Positions 1 to 7,501 of a stretch of DNA of 13,512 bases are shown one piece after another. The notes beneath the pieces are model-generated. The model had not been told where the DNA came from, made no database searches, and saw only the letters and a list, made by a program, of their open reading frames with translations. The DNA is from UMGS1649 sp045659265. Its GTDB lineage: Bacteria > Bacillota > Clostridia > TANB77 > CAG-465. A program made the position numbers and the translations under genes. Position 1 is the stretch's first letter. Every line of letters starts with the position of its first letter. Location: positions 1 through 13,512 of the forward strand of contig JAZOWO010000076.1 of assembly GCA_045659265.1 (NCBI GenBank), read 5' to 3'.

Positions 1-13
1 ATACATAAATATA

Positions 14-42
14 TTGAAAGAAAAGGAAATATAAGATAATAT
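14..42 (+). promoter_or_regulatory. Putative sigma-A promoter of the first GLUG gene
   Basis: TTGAAA (14-19), a 17-base spacer, then TAATAT (37-42). The same boxes with the same spacing recur upstream of the second paralogue at 2263-2291, and much of the spacer is also conserved, which supports a functional element. The predicted start of transcription is near base 49, leaving a short leader before the ATG at 76. No operator-like palindrome is visible. Confidence 0.6.
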
Positions 43-480
43 TATTTTGTAAATTTATAAATAAAGGAGAAACTTATGATAAACAAACAAAAGAAAGGTA
101 TATCATTAATAGTATTAGTAATAACAATAATAGTAATGATAATATTAGCAGCAAGCGTAATTGTTTCATTAAATAATACAGGAGTAATAGATAAAGCAGG
201 ACAAGCTGTAGATGAAACAAACGAAAGCGAGTTAGAACATATGGATGCATTAGATTATTTAGATAAATTTACTGCATCTGTAGAAAATCCATGGGATGGA
301 AGTACAAAAGAGAGTTTTGCAGATGGTAATGGTACAGAAAATCAACCATACTTAATATCTAATGCAGCAGAATTAGTGTATTTTGCTAAATTAGTAAACG
401 AAGGAAATACATTTGAGGGTAAATATGTAGAATTAACTGCAAATATTAACTTAAATAATATTGAATTTACACCGATAGGA
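14..480 (+). repeat. Long direct repeat, copy A (promoter plus 5' third of coding region)
   Basis: This segment covers the promoter, ribosome binding site and the first ~135 codons. It is nearly identical to 2263-2730. By eye, the coding parts differ at about 20 bases over ~400, plus one extra ATA codon after the start in copy A. Beyond this point the two genes are still homologous as proteins but differ at many synonymous sites. The high identity is therefore confined to the 5' part. Confidence 0.8.
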
Positions 481-2181
481 ATGGGCAACTCTACAACAAC
501 AGATGAGTCACAATGGACTTCAAGTACAGTGTACTTTAATGGAATATTTGATGGTAAAGGACATATTATATCAAATCTAAACATAAACAAACCAGAGGTT
601 CGTGGAGTTGGATTATTTGGTGTAACTTACGATAAAGCAGTAATAAAAAATGTAGAGATATTCTCAGGTAATATATATGGTAGAGCGGCAGTTGCGGGTA
701 TAGTTGGATATAACAAAGCAGAAATATCTAATTGCATAAATAGAGCAAATGTGACAGCTGTAGACAGTGAGACTGTAGGAAACAGCGGACAATTGGCTGG
801 TGGTATAGTTGGGTTAAGTTGCGCGGGTAATATAACAAATTGCAAAAACTATGGGAATATATTAGGCGAAGACGATGTTGCCATGAGGAGCCGTGGCAAA
901 AATGTTGGTGGTATTGCTGGAGAAATAGCCGGATATACTGATGTAATAATTTCAAAATGTTATAACTATGGTAATATAACAACTAACTATCAACAAGTTG
1001 GCGGTATTGCTGGTAGTGCAGCAACTGATGAAGGGAAAACTATAAAAATAATAGATTGTATAAATAACGGGAAAGTTCATGCTAAAAAACCAACGAAAGA
1101 ATTTGTGGATAATGTTTCAATAGGGTTTGTTGGCGGTATATTAGGATGGGCAGGAACAGCTAATGTAACTTTAGAAAATTGTAAAAATACAGGTGCGGTA
1201 ATATCAGATGATTCTACCGCTGGTGGTGTTGTAGGAGAAGTGTCTGGTGGCTCTAAACTAATAAAATGTACAAATTCAGGTAGTGTAGAAGGTGTATTAT
1301 GCATCGGTGGAATTGTTGGTACTTTGGAAGAAGGAACAATTGAAAATTCTAATAATGCAGGTGCGGTATTAGCTGAACGTGGAAGCGGAGGAATAACTGG
1401 TGCAATTGCAAGTTTTGAATCTAGAGTGTACGGTTCTTCTAATACAGGAACTATAACAGCTAATGAACAACAAGCAGGCGGTATAGCTGGTCAAGGATGC
1501 GGAACGATAGAGAAATGTGTTAATTCAGGAGAAATACATACTGCAAATGGCGGCGGCGGTATAGTTGGTCTATCTAGCAATAAAGGCTCAACTATAAAAG
1601 ATTGTGAAAACAGAGGAAAGGTAGAGTCTAACAATATAGCTGGTGGCATAGTATCACTTGTACAATTAGCAACATCTCCAATTATTAATTGTAGAAATTA
1701 TGGTGAAGTAATTTCTAATACTCAACAAGCAGGTGGTATAGCAGGAACTACTCCTGGAAATGTTACAGATTGCTACAACGAGGGTAAGATTATTTCTAAT
1801 TCAACAGGCGGAAGAGGAATAACAGGTGGTATTGTTGGATTTTTGACTGGCACAGTAACTAACTCATATAACAAAGGTTTGGTAGTAGTAGGCGAGTTTG
1901 ACGGCAGACCAGATCTTGTTGGAGGTATTGTTGGATTGTTGAAGGGTGGTAAAATTTCTAATTCTTATGATATTGGTTCGTATAGCGGAGAAAAAATGGG
2001 AGCCATAGTTGGGGAAAATAGTGAAGATACACCAGGAACAATAACAAATACATATTACTACACAACAGAAAGTATAAAAGGCGTTGGTGGAACAGATGAT
2101 GTAGCTGGCCAATTTGAAAAAACAGATCTAAAATTAGATACATTTGAAGCGTTTAAGAATTCATCATTTTATGCAAAATAA
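76..2181 (+). CDS. Prepilin-like leader GLUG-repeat surface protein (copy 1)
   Basis: Predicted secreted or cell-surface protein of 701 residues; exact role unknown, adhesin-like by architecture. Residues 1-8 (MINKQKKG) are a short basic leader ending in Gly, followed by a ~22-residue hydrophobic helix starting ISLIVLVITI, as in type IV pilin-like proteins. The Glu normally at +5 of the mature protein is Val here. Residues ~70-165 match the usual preface of GLUG proteins (WDGS..ESFA.G.GTE..PYLIS, then FDGKGHIISN). Residues ~205-645 hold about 14 repeats of the form GGI(V/A)G...I.NC.N.G.(V/I), the GLUG motif, expected to form a beta-helix. It ends in FEAFKNSSFYAK without an LPXTG signal or C-terminal membrane helix. 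AAAGGAG at 63-69 lies 6 bases before the ATG. A closely related paralogue follows at 2329. The GLUG assignment is from the visible motif; adhesion and peptidase processing are inferred. Confidence 0.88.
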   Translation: MINKQKKGISLIVLVITIIVMIILAASVIVSLNNTGVIDKAGQAVDETNESELEHMDALDYLDKFTASVENPWDGSTKESFADGNGTENQPYLISNAAELVYFAKLVNEGNTFEGKYVELTANINLNNIEFTPIGMGNSTTTDESQWTSSTVYFNGIFDGKGHIISNLNINKPEVRGVGLFGVTYDKAVIKNVEIFSGNIYGRAAVAGIVGYNKAEISNCINRANVTAVDSETVGNSGQLAGGIVGLSCAGNITNCKNYGNILGEDDVAMRSRGKNVGGIAGEIAGYTDVIISKCYNYGNITTNYQQVGGIAGSAATDEGKTIKIIDCINNGKVHAKKPTKEFVDNVSIGFVGGILGWAGTANVTLENCKNTGAVISDDSTAGGVVGEVSGGSKLIKCTNSGSVEGVLCIGGIVGTLEEGTIENSNNAGAVLAERGSGGITGAIASFESRVYGSSNTGTITANEQQAGGIAGQGCGTIEKCVNSGEIHTANGGGGIVGLSSNKGSTIKDCENRGKVESNNIAGGIVSLVQLATSPIINCRNYGEVISNTQQAGGIAGTTPGNVTDCYNEGKIISNSTGGRGITGGIVGFLTGTVTNSYNKGLVVVGEFDGRPDLVGGIVGLLKGGKISNSYDIGSYSGEKMGAIVGENSEDTPGTITNTYYYTTESIKGVGGTDDVAGQFEKTDLKLDTFEAFKNSSFYAK
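688..2013 (+). repeat. GLUG-type protein repeats, copy 1
   Basis: About 14 in-frame degenerate repeats of 22-40 codons, each with a GGIVG-like turn and a following NCxNxGxV/I strand. Most repeats carry one Cys before the Asn-rich turn, though some replace it with Ser (for example the SNNAG and SNTG units). The DNA itself is not highly repetitive, so these are old protein repeats rather than a recent tandem DNA expansion. Confidence 0.8.
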
Positions 2182-2192
2182 AACATATAACC

Positions 2193-2227
2193 AAAAGAGT
2201 ATATACAAAAATGTATATGCTCTTTTT
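2193..2227 (+). terminator. Intrinsic terminator after first GLUG gene
   Basis: AAAAGAGTATATACA (2193-2207) pairs with TGTATATGCTCTTTT (2212-2226) over 15 base pairs with one G-U wobble, loop AAAA, and a T-run closing the stem. It begins 11 bases after the stop codon and separates the two GLUG genes into independent transcription units. Confidence 0.85.
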
Positions 2228-2262
2228 ATGTATTACAAATCTGTTACAAATAAAGAAAACAG

Positions 2263-2291
2263 TTGAAAGAAAAATAAATATAAGATAATAT
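2263..2291 (+). promoter_or_regulatory. Putative sigma-A promoter of the second GLUG gene
   Basis: TTGAAA (2263-2268), a 17-base spacer and TAATAT (2286-2291), the same boxes and spacing as the element at 14-42. The paralogues therefore duplicated together with their promoter and are probably co-regulated but separately transcribed. Confidence 0.6.
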
Positions 2292-2730
2292 AAAATTGTA
2301 AATATATAATAAAAAGGAGAAGTTAAAGATGAACAAACAAAAGAAAGGTATATCATTAATAGTATTGGTAATAACAATAATAGTAATGATAATATTAGCA
2401 GCAAGCGTAATTGTTTCACTAAATAATACAAGTATAATAGATAAAGCAGGGCAAGCAGTTGATGAAACAAACGAAAGCGAGTTAGAACACATGGATGCAT
2501 TAGAGTATTTAGATAAGTTTACTGCATCTGTAGAAAATCCATGGGATGGAAGTACAAAAGAGAGTTTTGCAGATGGTAATGGTACAGAAAATCAACCATA
2601 CTTAATATCTAATGCGGCGGAACTAGTGTACTTTGCTAAACTAGTAAATGAAGGAAATACATTTGAGGGTAAATATGTAGAGTTAACAGCAAATATTAAC
2701 TTAAATAATATTGAATTTACACCAATAGGA
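2263..2730 (+). repeat. Long direct repeat, copy B (promoter plus 5' third of coding region)
   Basis: Partner of 14-480. The two copies are direct repeats about 2.25 kb apart, so recombination between them would delete one gene and leave a chimera, or exchange the repeat regions. Confidence 0.8.
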
Positions 2731-4446
2731 GTAGGAAATACTAGTGGTGGAGATGAAAATAGTTATATAACAACTAGCAAATATTTTGATGGAACATTTG
2801 ATGGTAAAGGACATATCATATCTAATATAAATATCAACAGAACAGATATTAGAGGTGTAGGTTTATTTGGTGTTCTTGGAGAAAATGCAAATATAAAAAA
2901 TGTTGAAATCTTCTCGGGAAATATAGTTGCAAAGGCGGCTGTAGCAGGAATAGCAGGATATGGAAAGGGAACTATTTCAAATTGTGTAAATAGAGCTAAC
3001 GTAACAGCAATAGATGATCCTGAAGTAGGAAACAGTGGCCAATTGGCTGGCGGAATTGTTGGCAGTGCAATTAATATAAAAATATCTAATTGTAAAAATT
3101 ATGGAAATATAACAGGCAAAAACGATAGCGCGCTTAGAAGTCGTGGTAAATGTATAGGCGGAATTGCTGGGCAATTAAGGGCTACAGCAGAGTCGTATAT
3201 TATAAATTCATATAATTATGGTGTAGTAACATCATATTATCAACAAGCGGCGGGTATAGCTGCGGCAGTACATGCTGATGAAGGCGTAAGCTTAAAGATA
3301 GAAAAATGTGAGAATAAAGGTAAAGTATCAGCGATTTATCCTGAAAAAGAATTCACAGACAATGTAGCTATAGGCTTTGTTGGTGGAATTGTCGGCTGGA
3401 CAGACACTACAAAAGTGTACATTAATGAGTGTAAAAATTCTGGAGTAGTTAATTCAGGAAGAACTGGCGCAGGTGGTATTGTTGGACATTTGGATGGAGG
3501 TTCTGAAGTTAATAATTCTACTAATTCAGGAACTATAAATTCAGCATCTCAATGCGCAGGTGGAATTGTTGGGGAAATTACTTCTAGTAAAGTACAAAAT
3601 TGTATAAATACGGGCGCAATAACAGGAGAAGTTGCTAATGGTGGTATTGTAGGTGCGATAGACGGTGAAGATACAGTGGTATATAATTGTTCTAATAGTG
3701 GAAGAGTAGCTGCTAATAATCAACAATCTGGCGGAATTGCAGGTCAAGCAACAGGATTGATAGATAAATGTACAAACACAGGCGAAATATATACAGCAAA
3801 CGGCGGTGGCGGTATTGTAGGATTATCGGGATCTCAAAAATTGACAATACAAAATTGTATAAACAGAGGTAAAGTAGATTCAAATAATGTAGCAGGAGGT
3901 ATAGCTTCAGTAATACAACTAGCCAATTCATCTATTTTAGATTGTAAAAATTATGCTGAAGTAATATCAAATACACAACAAGCAGGAGGAATTGCGGGTC
4001 AATTAACAGGACTTGTTTCGGGTTGCTATAACGAAGGATATATAAAGTCGAATTCAACAGGAGTTAAAGGAATATCAGGTGGAATTGTTGGAGTTTTATT
4101 AGGAGAAGTAAAAAATTCGTATAATAAAGGTAGAGTAGAAACAGGAAATTATTCATCAGGCGAAGATGATGTAGGTGGAATTGCAGGTTTCTCAGTTAAT
4201 GGTAAAATATCTTATTCATATAACAAAGGCGAATTAATAGGAGAAAACAGAGGAGCTATACTTGGAAGAGCGAGTATTACAGAAACAACACCTACAGTAG
4301 TAAGCAATACATATTATTATACAAATGATAATACTTTAACAGGAATTGGAACTGCTGATGCTGATGAGGCTGGAAAAACAGAAAAAACAACTACAAATAT
4401 AGACACGTTTGAAGCATTTAAGAATTCATCATTTTATGCTAAATAA
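2329..4446 (+). CDS. Prepilin-like leader GLUG-repeat surface protein (copy 2)
   Basis: Predicted exported surface protein of 705 residues, paralogue of the preceding gene. The first ~135 residues are almost identical: leader MNKQKKG, hydrophobic helix with Val instead of Glu at +5, then the WDGS/ESFA/PYLIS preface. Residues ~204-648 contain about 14 GLUG-type repeats (GGI(V/A)G...NC.N.G.(V/I)) aligned one-for-one with copy 1 but diverged in sequence. The last 12 residues, FEAFKNSSFYAK, are again identical. There is no sortase signal. AAAAAGGAG ends 9 bases before the ATG at 2329. Conserved ends around a diverged repeat core suggest that attachment and export are constrained while the exposed face varies. 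Adhesin function is inferred from architecture only. Confidence 0.88.
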   Translation: MNKQKKGISLIVLVITIIVMIILAASVIVSLNNTSIIDKAGQAVDETNESELEHMDALEYLDKFTASVENPWDGSTKESFADGNGTENQPYLISNAAELVYFAKLVNEGNTFEGKYVELTANINLNNIEFTPIGVGNTSGGDENSYITTSKYFDGTFDGKGHIISNININRTDIRGVGLFGVLGENANIKNVEIFSGNIVAKAAVAGIAGYGKGTISNCVNRANVTAIDDPEVGNSGQLAGGIVGSAINIKISNCKNYGNITGKNDSALRSRGKCIGGIAGQLRATAESYIINSYNYGVVTSYYQQAAGIAAAVHADEGVSLKIEKCENKGKVSAIYPEKEFTDNVAIGFVGGIVGWTDTTKVYINECKNSGVVNSGRTGAGGIVGHLDGGSEVNNSTNSGTINSASQCAGGIVGEITSSKVQNCINTGAITGEVANGGIVGAIDGEDTVVYNCSNSGRVAANNQQSGGIAGQATGLIDKCTNTGEIYTANGGGGIVGLSGSQKLTIQNCINRGKVDSNNVAGGIASVIQLANSSILDCKNYAEVISNTQQAGGIAGQLTGLVSGCYNEGYIKSNSTGVKGISGGIVGVLLGEVKNSYNKGRVETGNYSSGEDDVGGIAGFSVNGKISYSYNKGELIGENRGAILGRASITETTPTVVSNTYYYTNDNTLTGIGTADADEAGKTEKTTTNIDTFEAFKNSSFYAK
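2938..4270 (+). repeat. GLUG-type protein repeats, copy 2
   Basis: About 14 degenerate in-frame repeats collinear with those at 688-2013. Cys before the Asn turn is kept in most units (for example NCVNRANV, NCKNYGNI, ECKNSGVV, NCINTGAI), with Ser in others. Confidence 0.78.
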
Positions 4447-4460
4447 TATAGAGCATTATT

Positions 4461-4493
4461 AAAGGAATAGTTAATTTGACTATTCCTTTTATT
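4461..4493 (+). terminator. Intrinsic terminator after second GLUG gene
   Basis: AAAGGAATAGT (4461-4471) pairs perfectly with ACTATTCCTTT (4479-4489), loop TAATTTG, followed by a T-rich run. The loop and 3' arm also contain the -35 box of the next promoter. Confidence 0.88.
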
Positions 4494-4504
4494 TGTAGTA
4501 TAAT
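4476..4504 (+). promoter_or_regulatory. Strong sigma-A-type promoter overlapping the terminator
   Basis: TTGACT (4476-4481), a 17-base spacer and a perfect TATAAT (4499-4504). The -35 box lies inside the loop and 3' arm of the upstream terminator. Predicted transcription start is near 4511, giving a ~46-base leader to the ATG at 4557. Confidence 0.75.
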
Positions 4505-4556
4505 ATTAATTGTTGGTAAACATAATACTTATTAAATGTATAAGTGGAGGACAAAA

Positions 4557-4967
4557 ATGAACTTTTTGAAAGCAGACTGTGTGCGGATAAGAAAGCACTA
4601 CAAAGACCGTGTTGAAGAAACTTCAGCATACACCATGTATGACATGGAACAGCAACTTTATGTGGATATGAAAAGCGGCAAAGGCGTACAACGCTATGAG
4701 CTTGTTATTTGCTACGGCTCAGATAATCCGGCGCCTAAAAAGGTAAGTCTCAGCGCAAACCAGTACACCATGAAACCTTTTGATATCTACATCTCGCTGT
4801 ACAAGAAATATGCAAGAAAGCCATATAACAGATTCAAGATGGGAGAACTCAGAAGCCTTTTTGATGTAGAAGATGGAACAAACAAAATTGTTCTGGAATT
4901 TACTACTGAAGAAGCTGGTGGCCATTTTGCAGATGTGAAGCTTGTTGCAAACTATGTGAAGTTTTAA
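4557..4967 (+). CDS. Small orphan cytosolic protein of unknown function, atypical composition
   Basis: 136-residue protein beginning MNFLKADCVR. The start at 4557 is preferred over the upstream in-frame ATG at 4536 because GGAGG (4546-4550) sits 6 bases before it and would fall inside a gene begun at 4536. No signal peptide or membrane segment is visible. The sequence is mixed alpha/beta, rich in Tyr and Lys, and I do not recognise a catalytic motif. It is a single-gene unit with its own promoter and terminator, between surface-protein genes and ruvB. Its DNA is visibly richer in G+C and uses codons such as CGG, CGC, CTG and CTC that the neighbours mostly avoid, suggesting later arrival by transfer. 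It occupies the place where ruvA often lies but bears no resemblance to RuvA. Confidence 0.75.
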   Translation: MNFLKADCVRIRKHYKDRVEETSAYTMYDMEQQLYVDMKSGKGVQRYELVICYGSDNPAPKKVSLSANQYTMKPFDIYISLYKKYARKPYNRFKMGELRSLFDVEDGTNKIVLEFTTEEAGGHFADVKLVANYVKF

Positions 4968-4975
4968 GACATAAG

Positions 4976-5005
4976 AAAAACGCTAGATAATAATCTGGCG
5001 TTTTT
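4976..5005 (+). terminator. Intrinsic terminator after orphan gene
   Basis: AAAAACGCTAGAT (4976-4988) pairs with ATCTGGCGTTTTT (4993-5005), loop AATA, one G-U wobble; the 3' arm supplies the T-run. The stem is A/T symmetrical at its base and could also work on the other strand. Confidence 0.9.
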
Positions 5006-5006
5006 C

Positions 5007-5034
5007 TTGCATTTATACGCTTGTATGATATAAT
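5007..5034 (+). promoter_or_regulatory. Promoter of the ruvB operon, extended -10
   Basis: TTGCAT (5007-5012), a 16-base spacer and TATAAT (5029-5034) preceded by TGA (5026-5028), an extended -10 element. It starts directly after the terminator stem. Predicted start is near 5041, so the leader before the ruvB ATG is under 20 bases. Confidence 0.72.
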
Positions 5035-5058
5035 CATAAAAGAAAAAGAGGTATGTAA

Positions 5059-6063
5059 ATGACAGAAGATAGAGTAATAATGCCAGAATATAACTGGGAA
5101 GAGGATGAGAGAGTAGAAACAAGCCTTCGTCCTAGAGATTTTACAGAATACATTGGACAAACTAAAGTAAAAGAAAACATGAAAATATATATTGGTGCAG
5201 CGAGAAAAAGAAACGAAGCTTTGGACCATGTTTTGTTATATGGACCACCAGGACTTGGAAAAACAACGCTCGCAAATATTATAGCGACAGAACTAGGTGT
5301 AAATATTAAAGTTACATCTGGACCTGCTATAGAAAAGCCTGGAGATCTTGCTGCTATATTAACAAATCTAGAAGAAAACGATTTGCTTTTTATAGATGAA
5401 ATCCATAGATTAAAGAAAACAATAGAAGAAGTGCTATATCCAGCCTTAGAAGATTACAACTTAGATATTATGATAGGAAAAGGTCCTTCTGCAAGAAGTA
5501 TAAGAATTGATCTTCCAAAGTTTACTCTTGTTGGCGCTACAACAAAAGCAGGCGCTTTATCCGGTCCATTAAGAGATAGATTTGGAATAATTCATAGATT
5601 GGAACTTTATTCAGTAAAAGAGCTTGCTACAATAGTAGAAAAGAATGCAGAAAAACTAGGTATAGGTATTACAGAAGAAGCAGCTTTAGAGATAGGTTCT
5701 AGAAGTAGAGGAACTCCAAGAATTGCTAATAGATTCTTAAAGAGAGTTAGAGACTTTGCTGAAGTAGAAGATAAAGATGTAATAGATTATGCTGTGGCAA
5801 AAGCAACATTAGATAAACTAGAAGTTGATGAAAATGGACTTGATGAGGTAGATAGAAGAATACTAGATACAATGATAACCAAGTTTAATGGTAAGCCGGT
5901 GGGACTTGATGCTTTAGCTGCTGCAACGGGTGAAGATAAAGATACAATAGAAGATGTATATGAACCATATCTAATGCAAATAGGATATATAAACAGAACA
6001 CCTAGAGGTAGAATTGCAACAAAATTAGCTTATGAACATATGGGGGTAAAATATGAAGGATAA
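5059..6063 (+). CDS. ruvB: Holliday junction branch migration ATPase RuvB
   Basis: Cytosolic AAA+ motor that, with RuvA, drives branch migration of Holliday junctions in recombinational repair. At 334 residues it has the usual family length. Visible are Walker A GPPGLGKT (62-69), Walker B LLFIDE (109-114), sensor 1 GATT (159-162), the arginine-finger segment GPLRDRFG (169-176), the sensor 2 region GTPRIANR (218-225) and the C-terminal winged-helix domain with GYINRTPRGR (309-318). AGAGG lies 7 bases before the ATG. It is the first gene of a probable operon; the next gene, queH, overlaps it by 11 bases. ruvA is not upstream in this window, so RuvA must be encoded elsewhere. ruvB next to queuosine genes (queA, tgt) is common in bacteria, which fits queH following here. 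Confidence 0.97.
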   Translation: MTEDRVIMPEYNWEEDERVETSLRPRDFTEYIGQTKVKENMKIYIGAARKRNEALDHVLLYGPPGLGKTTLANIIATELGVNIKVTSGPAIEKPGDLAAILTNLEENDLLFIDEIHRLKKTIEEVLYPALEDYNLDIMIGKGPSARSIRIDLPKFTLVGATTKAGALSGPLRDRFGIIHRLELYSVKELATIVEKNAEKLGIGITEEAALEIGSRSRGTPRIANRFLKRVRDFAEVEDKDVIDYAVAKATLDKLEVDENGLDEVDRRILDTMITKFNGKPVGLDALAAATGEDKDTIEDVYEPYLMQIGYINRTPRGRIATKLAYEHMGVKYEG

Positions 6064-6625
6064 ACTACTAATACACGCGTGCTGTGCGCCGTGTTTAGTT
6101 GCTGTTTTTGATGATGTAAAAGATAATTTAGAAAAGTATAATCTGGAATCGAGTAAAGATTTTGATGTTATTTGGTATAATATAAATATACATCCAAAAG
6201 CAGAATATGAAAGAAGAAAAGAAACGTTAAAAGAATATTTAGCTATGAATAATAAAGAAGGAATATTCTTAGATGAATATAATCTTTTAAGTTGGGCAAA
6301 ACATGCAGTAAATTACAAAGAAGAAGGATATAGTATGCGTTGTGAGTATTGTTATACTTCAAGACTCGAAAAAGTATTTGAGTATGCCAAGAATAACGGG
6401 TATACTTCAGTTACCACTACGCTATTAATTAGCCCTTATCAAAAGCACGATGTAATAATTGATGTTTGCAATAAATTAGCGGCTAAATATGGCGTTAAAT
6501 TTGCCTACGAAGATTTTAGACCATTGTTTTGGCCTGGACAACATAAAGCAAAAGATTTAGGTTTGTACAGACAAAAATATTGCGGATGTATTTTTTCTAT
6601 TGACGAAGGAGGAAAGAGTAAATGA
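6053..6625 (+). CDS. queH: Epoxyqueuosine reductase QueH
   Basis: Catalyses the last step of queuosine synthesis, reduction of epoxyqueuosine to queuosine in the wobble position of GUN-anticodon tRNAs; QueH is the non-cobalamin alternative to QueG. The 190-residue protein shows the family's (former DUF208) features in order: HACCAPC (8-14) with paired Cys 10-11, WYNINIHP..EYERR (41-55), RCEYCY with Cys 97 and 100, SPYQKHD (127-133), and YCGCIFS with Cys 177 and 179. The conserved cysteines bind the iron-sulfur cluster and adjacent metal in characterised members. The start overlaps the end of ruvB, with GGGGGT about 5 bases before the ATG inside ruvB, implying translational coupling. The stop overlaps the next ATG by four bases (ATGA). 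Confidence 0.93.
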   Translation: MKDKLLIHACCAPCLVAVFDDVKDNLEKYNLESSKDFDVIWYNINIHPKAEYERRKETLKEYLAMNNKEGIFLDEYNLLSWAKHAVNYKEEGYSMRCEYCYTSRLEKVFEYAKNNGYTSVTTTLLISPYQKHDVIIDVCNKLAAKYGVKFAYEDFRPLFWPGQHKAKDLGLYRQKYCGCIFSIDEGGKSK

Positions 6626-7476
6626 GAAAAGTAAGTAAAGCAAGAAAGTTAATACCAGTATTTATAGCATTGTTTATAATAATTATAGTATCTTGTATTT
6701 CTTTTTTAATATATATGTTTAGCGGGAATTATATAATTTACTCTAAAGAATATAAATCTAATAAAAATGTTTCGGACATTATAGTTAAAGATAGTAATGT
6801 AATAATATATAATGGAATATTATTAGGTGCGAGTAAAGATGGAAGCTGGATTGATGCTGAAAAATATTATTCAGCAAATCCGGTTGCCAACAAATTAGAA
6901 GTTAATTTGTATTCTAGTGACAACCTATATGGAACATTTAATACAGCGAGTATTCGTAAACATAGCGAAGGCTTAATTTATACTACTGTTGGTAAAGATA
7001 CTTTGCCAAATGGATATTTAGCATTATCTAGTAATATAGCTAAAAATTTGTCTTTTCCAACTAAGTTAGAGCCTACAGAACAAGATGAAAAATATGTAAA
7101 AGAAGCGCTTGGATCATATAAGTTCTTAAATGGCGGTGTTAAAATAACAGAAATATATGCAGCAAGCATTGAAGAAGTTAGTGATAGAATAATATGTGTA
7201 ACAGCAGAAAAAGCTAATCTTTTAGGAGTATATAGCGCAGTTGTATATGTAACAAACAACAAACCATATTTGGTTAAATATGCATATGTAAGAGATACAG
7301 ATAATGCGGATAGCTGGCCAGTATATTCTGTAAAACACATAAGAGACTTAAATGGAGATAATAAACCAGAGTTGATACTTGAAGAAGTAACAGGTAATTT
7401 TGTGAATTATACTATACAAGAGTTAAGAGATAATCATACGTTCTATCAAGTGTTAAAGGTGTCAATAGGATTATAG
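6622..7476 (+). CDS. Membrane-anchored extracytoplasmic protein of unknown function
   Basis: 284 residues. A basic N-terminus (MRKVSKARK) is followed by one hydrophobic helix at ~11-33, so the remaining ~250 residues are probably outside the membrane. The tail contains DLNGDNKPELILEE (242-255), a D.N.D...E loop like the calcium-binding segments of FG-GAP/VCBS or EF-hand-like repeats; only one copy is present. The rest is beta-rich (for example VITEIYAASIEEV-like and VYSAVVYVTNNKPYLVKYAYV stretches), and I cannot assign a family. The ATG overlaps the queH stop (ATGA) with GGAGG just upstream, so it is translationally coupled to queH. A pilin-leader gene follows after 25 bases. A role at the cell surface together with the next two genes is inferred from context. 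Confidence 0.82.
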   Translation: MRKVSKARKLIPVFIALFIIIIVSCISFLIYMFSGNYIIYSKEYKSNKNVSDIIVKDSNVIIYNGILLGASKDGSWIDAEKYYSANPVANKLEVNLYSSDNLYGTFNTASIRKHSEGLIYTTVGKDTLPNGYLALSSNIAKNLSFPTKLEPTEQDEKYVKEALGSYKFLNGGVKITEIYAASIEEVSDRIICVTAEKANLLGVYSAVVYVTNNKPYLVKYAYVRDTDNADSWPVYSVKHIRDLNGDNKPELILEEVTGNFVNYTIQELRDNHTFYQVLKVSIGL

Positions 7477-7501
7477 TTATAAATATAACAAAGGAGAAAA
7501 A

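Noticed and set aside
342..3931. Several minus-strand open frames of 60-115 codons across the GLUG genes and the gap between them
   Set aside because: They lie antisense to strongly supported genes, have no ribosome binding sites, and encode low-complexity Leu/Tyr/Ser-rich sequences typical of antisense shadows.
688..4270. Recurring GGTGGTATTGTTGG-like DNA as a possible CRISPR or satellite array
   Set aside because: The recurrence follows a coding frame, unit lengths vary, and bases differ at third codon positions; it reflects GLUG protein repeats, not DNA repeats with spacers.
4536..4556. Upstream in-frame ATG for the orphan gene
   Set aside because: It lacks a ribosome binding site, whereas GGAGG at 4546-4550 is ideally placed for the ATG at 4557.
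4557..4967. Orphan gene before ruvB considered as ruvA
   Set aside because: No helix-hairpin-helix motifs or OB-fold signature of RuvA, shorter than RuvA, and it is separated from ruvB by a terminator and a promoter.
4903..5229. 108-codon minus-strand open frame spanning the orphan gene's end and ruvB start
   Set aside because: It overlaps two well-supported plus-strand genes, the terminator and the ruvB promoter; its Phe/Ser/His-rich product looks like an antisense artefact.
6978..7340. 120-codon minus-strand open frame inside the gene at 6622
   Set aside because: Antisense to a gene with coupled start and strong ribosome binding site; no independent signals.
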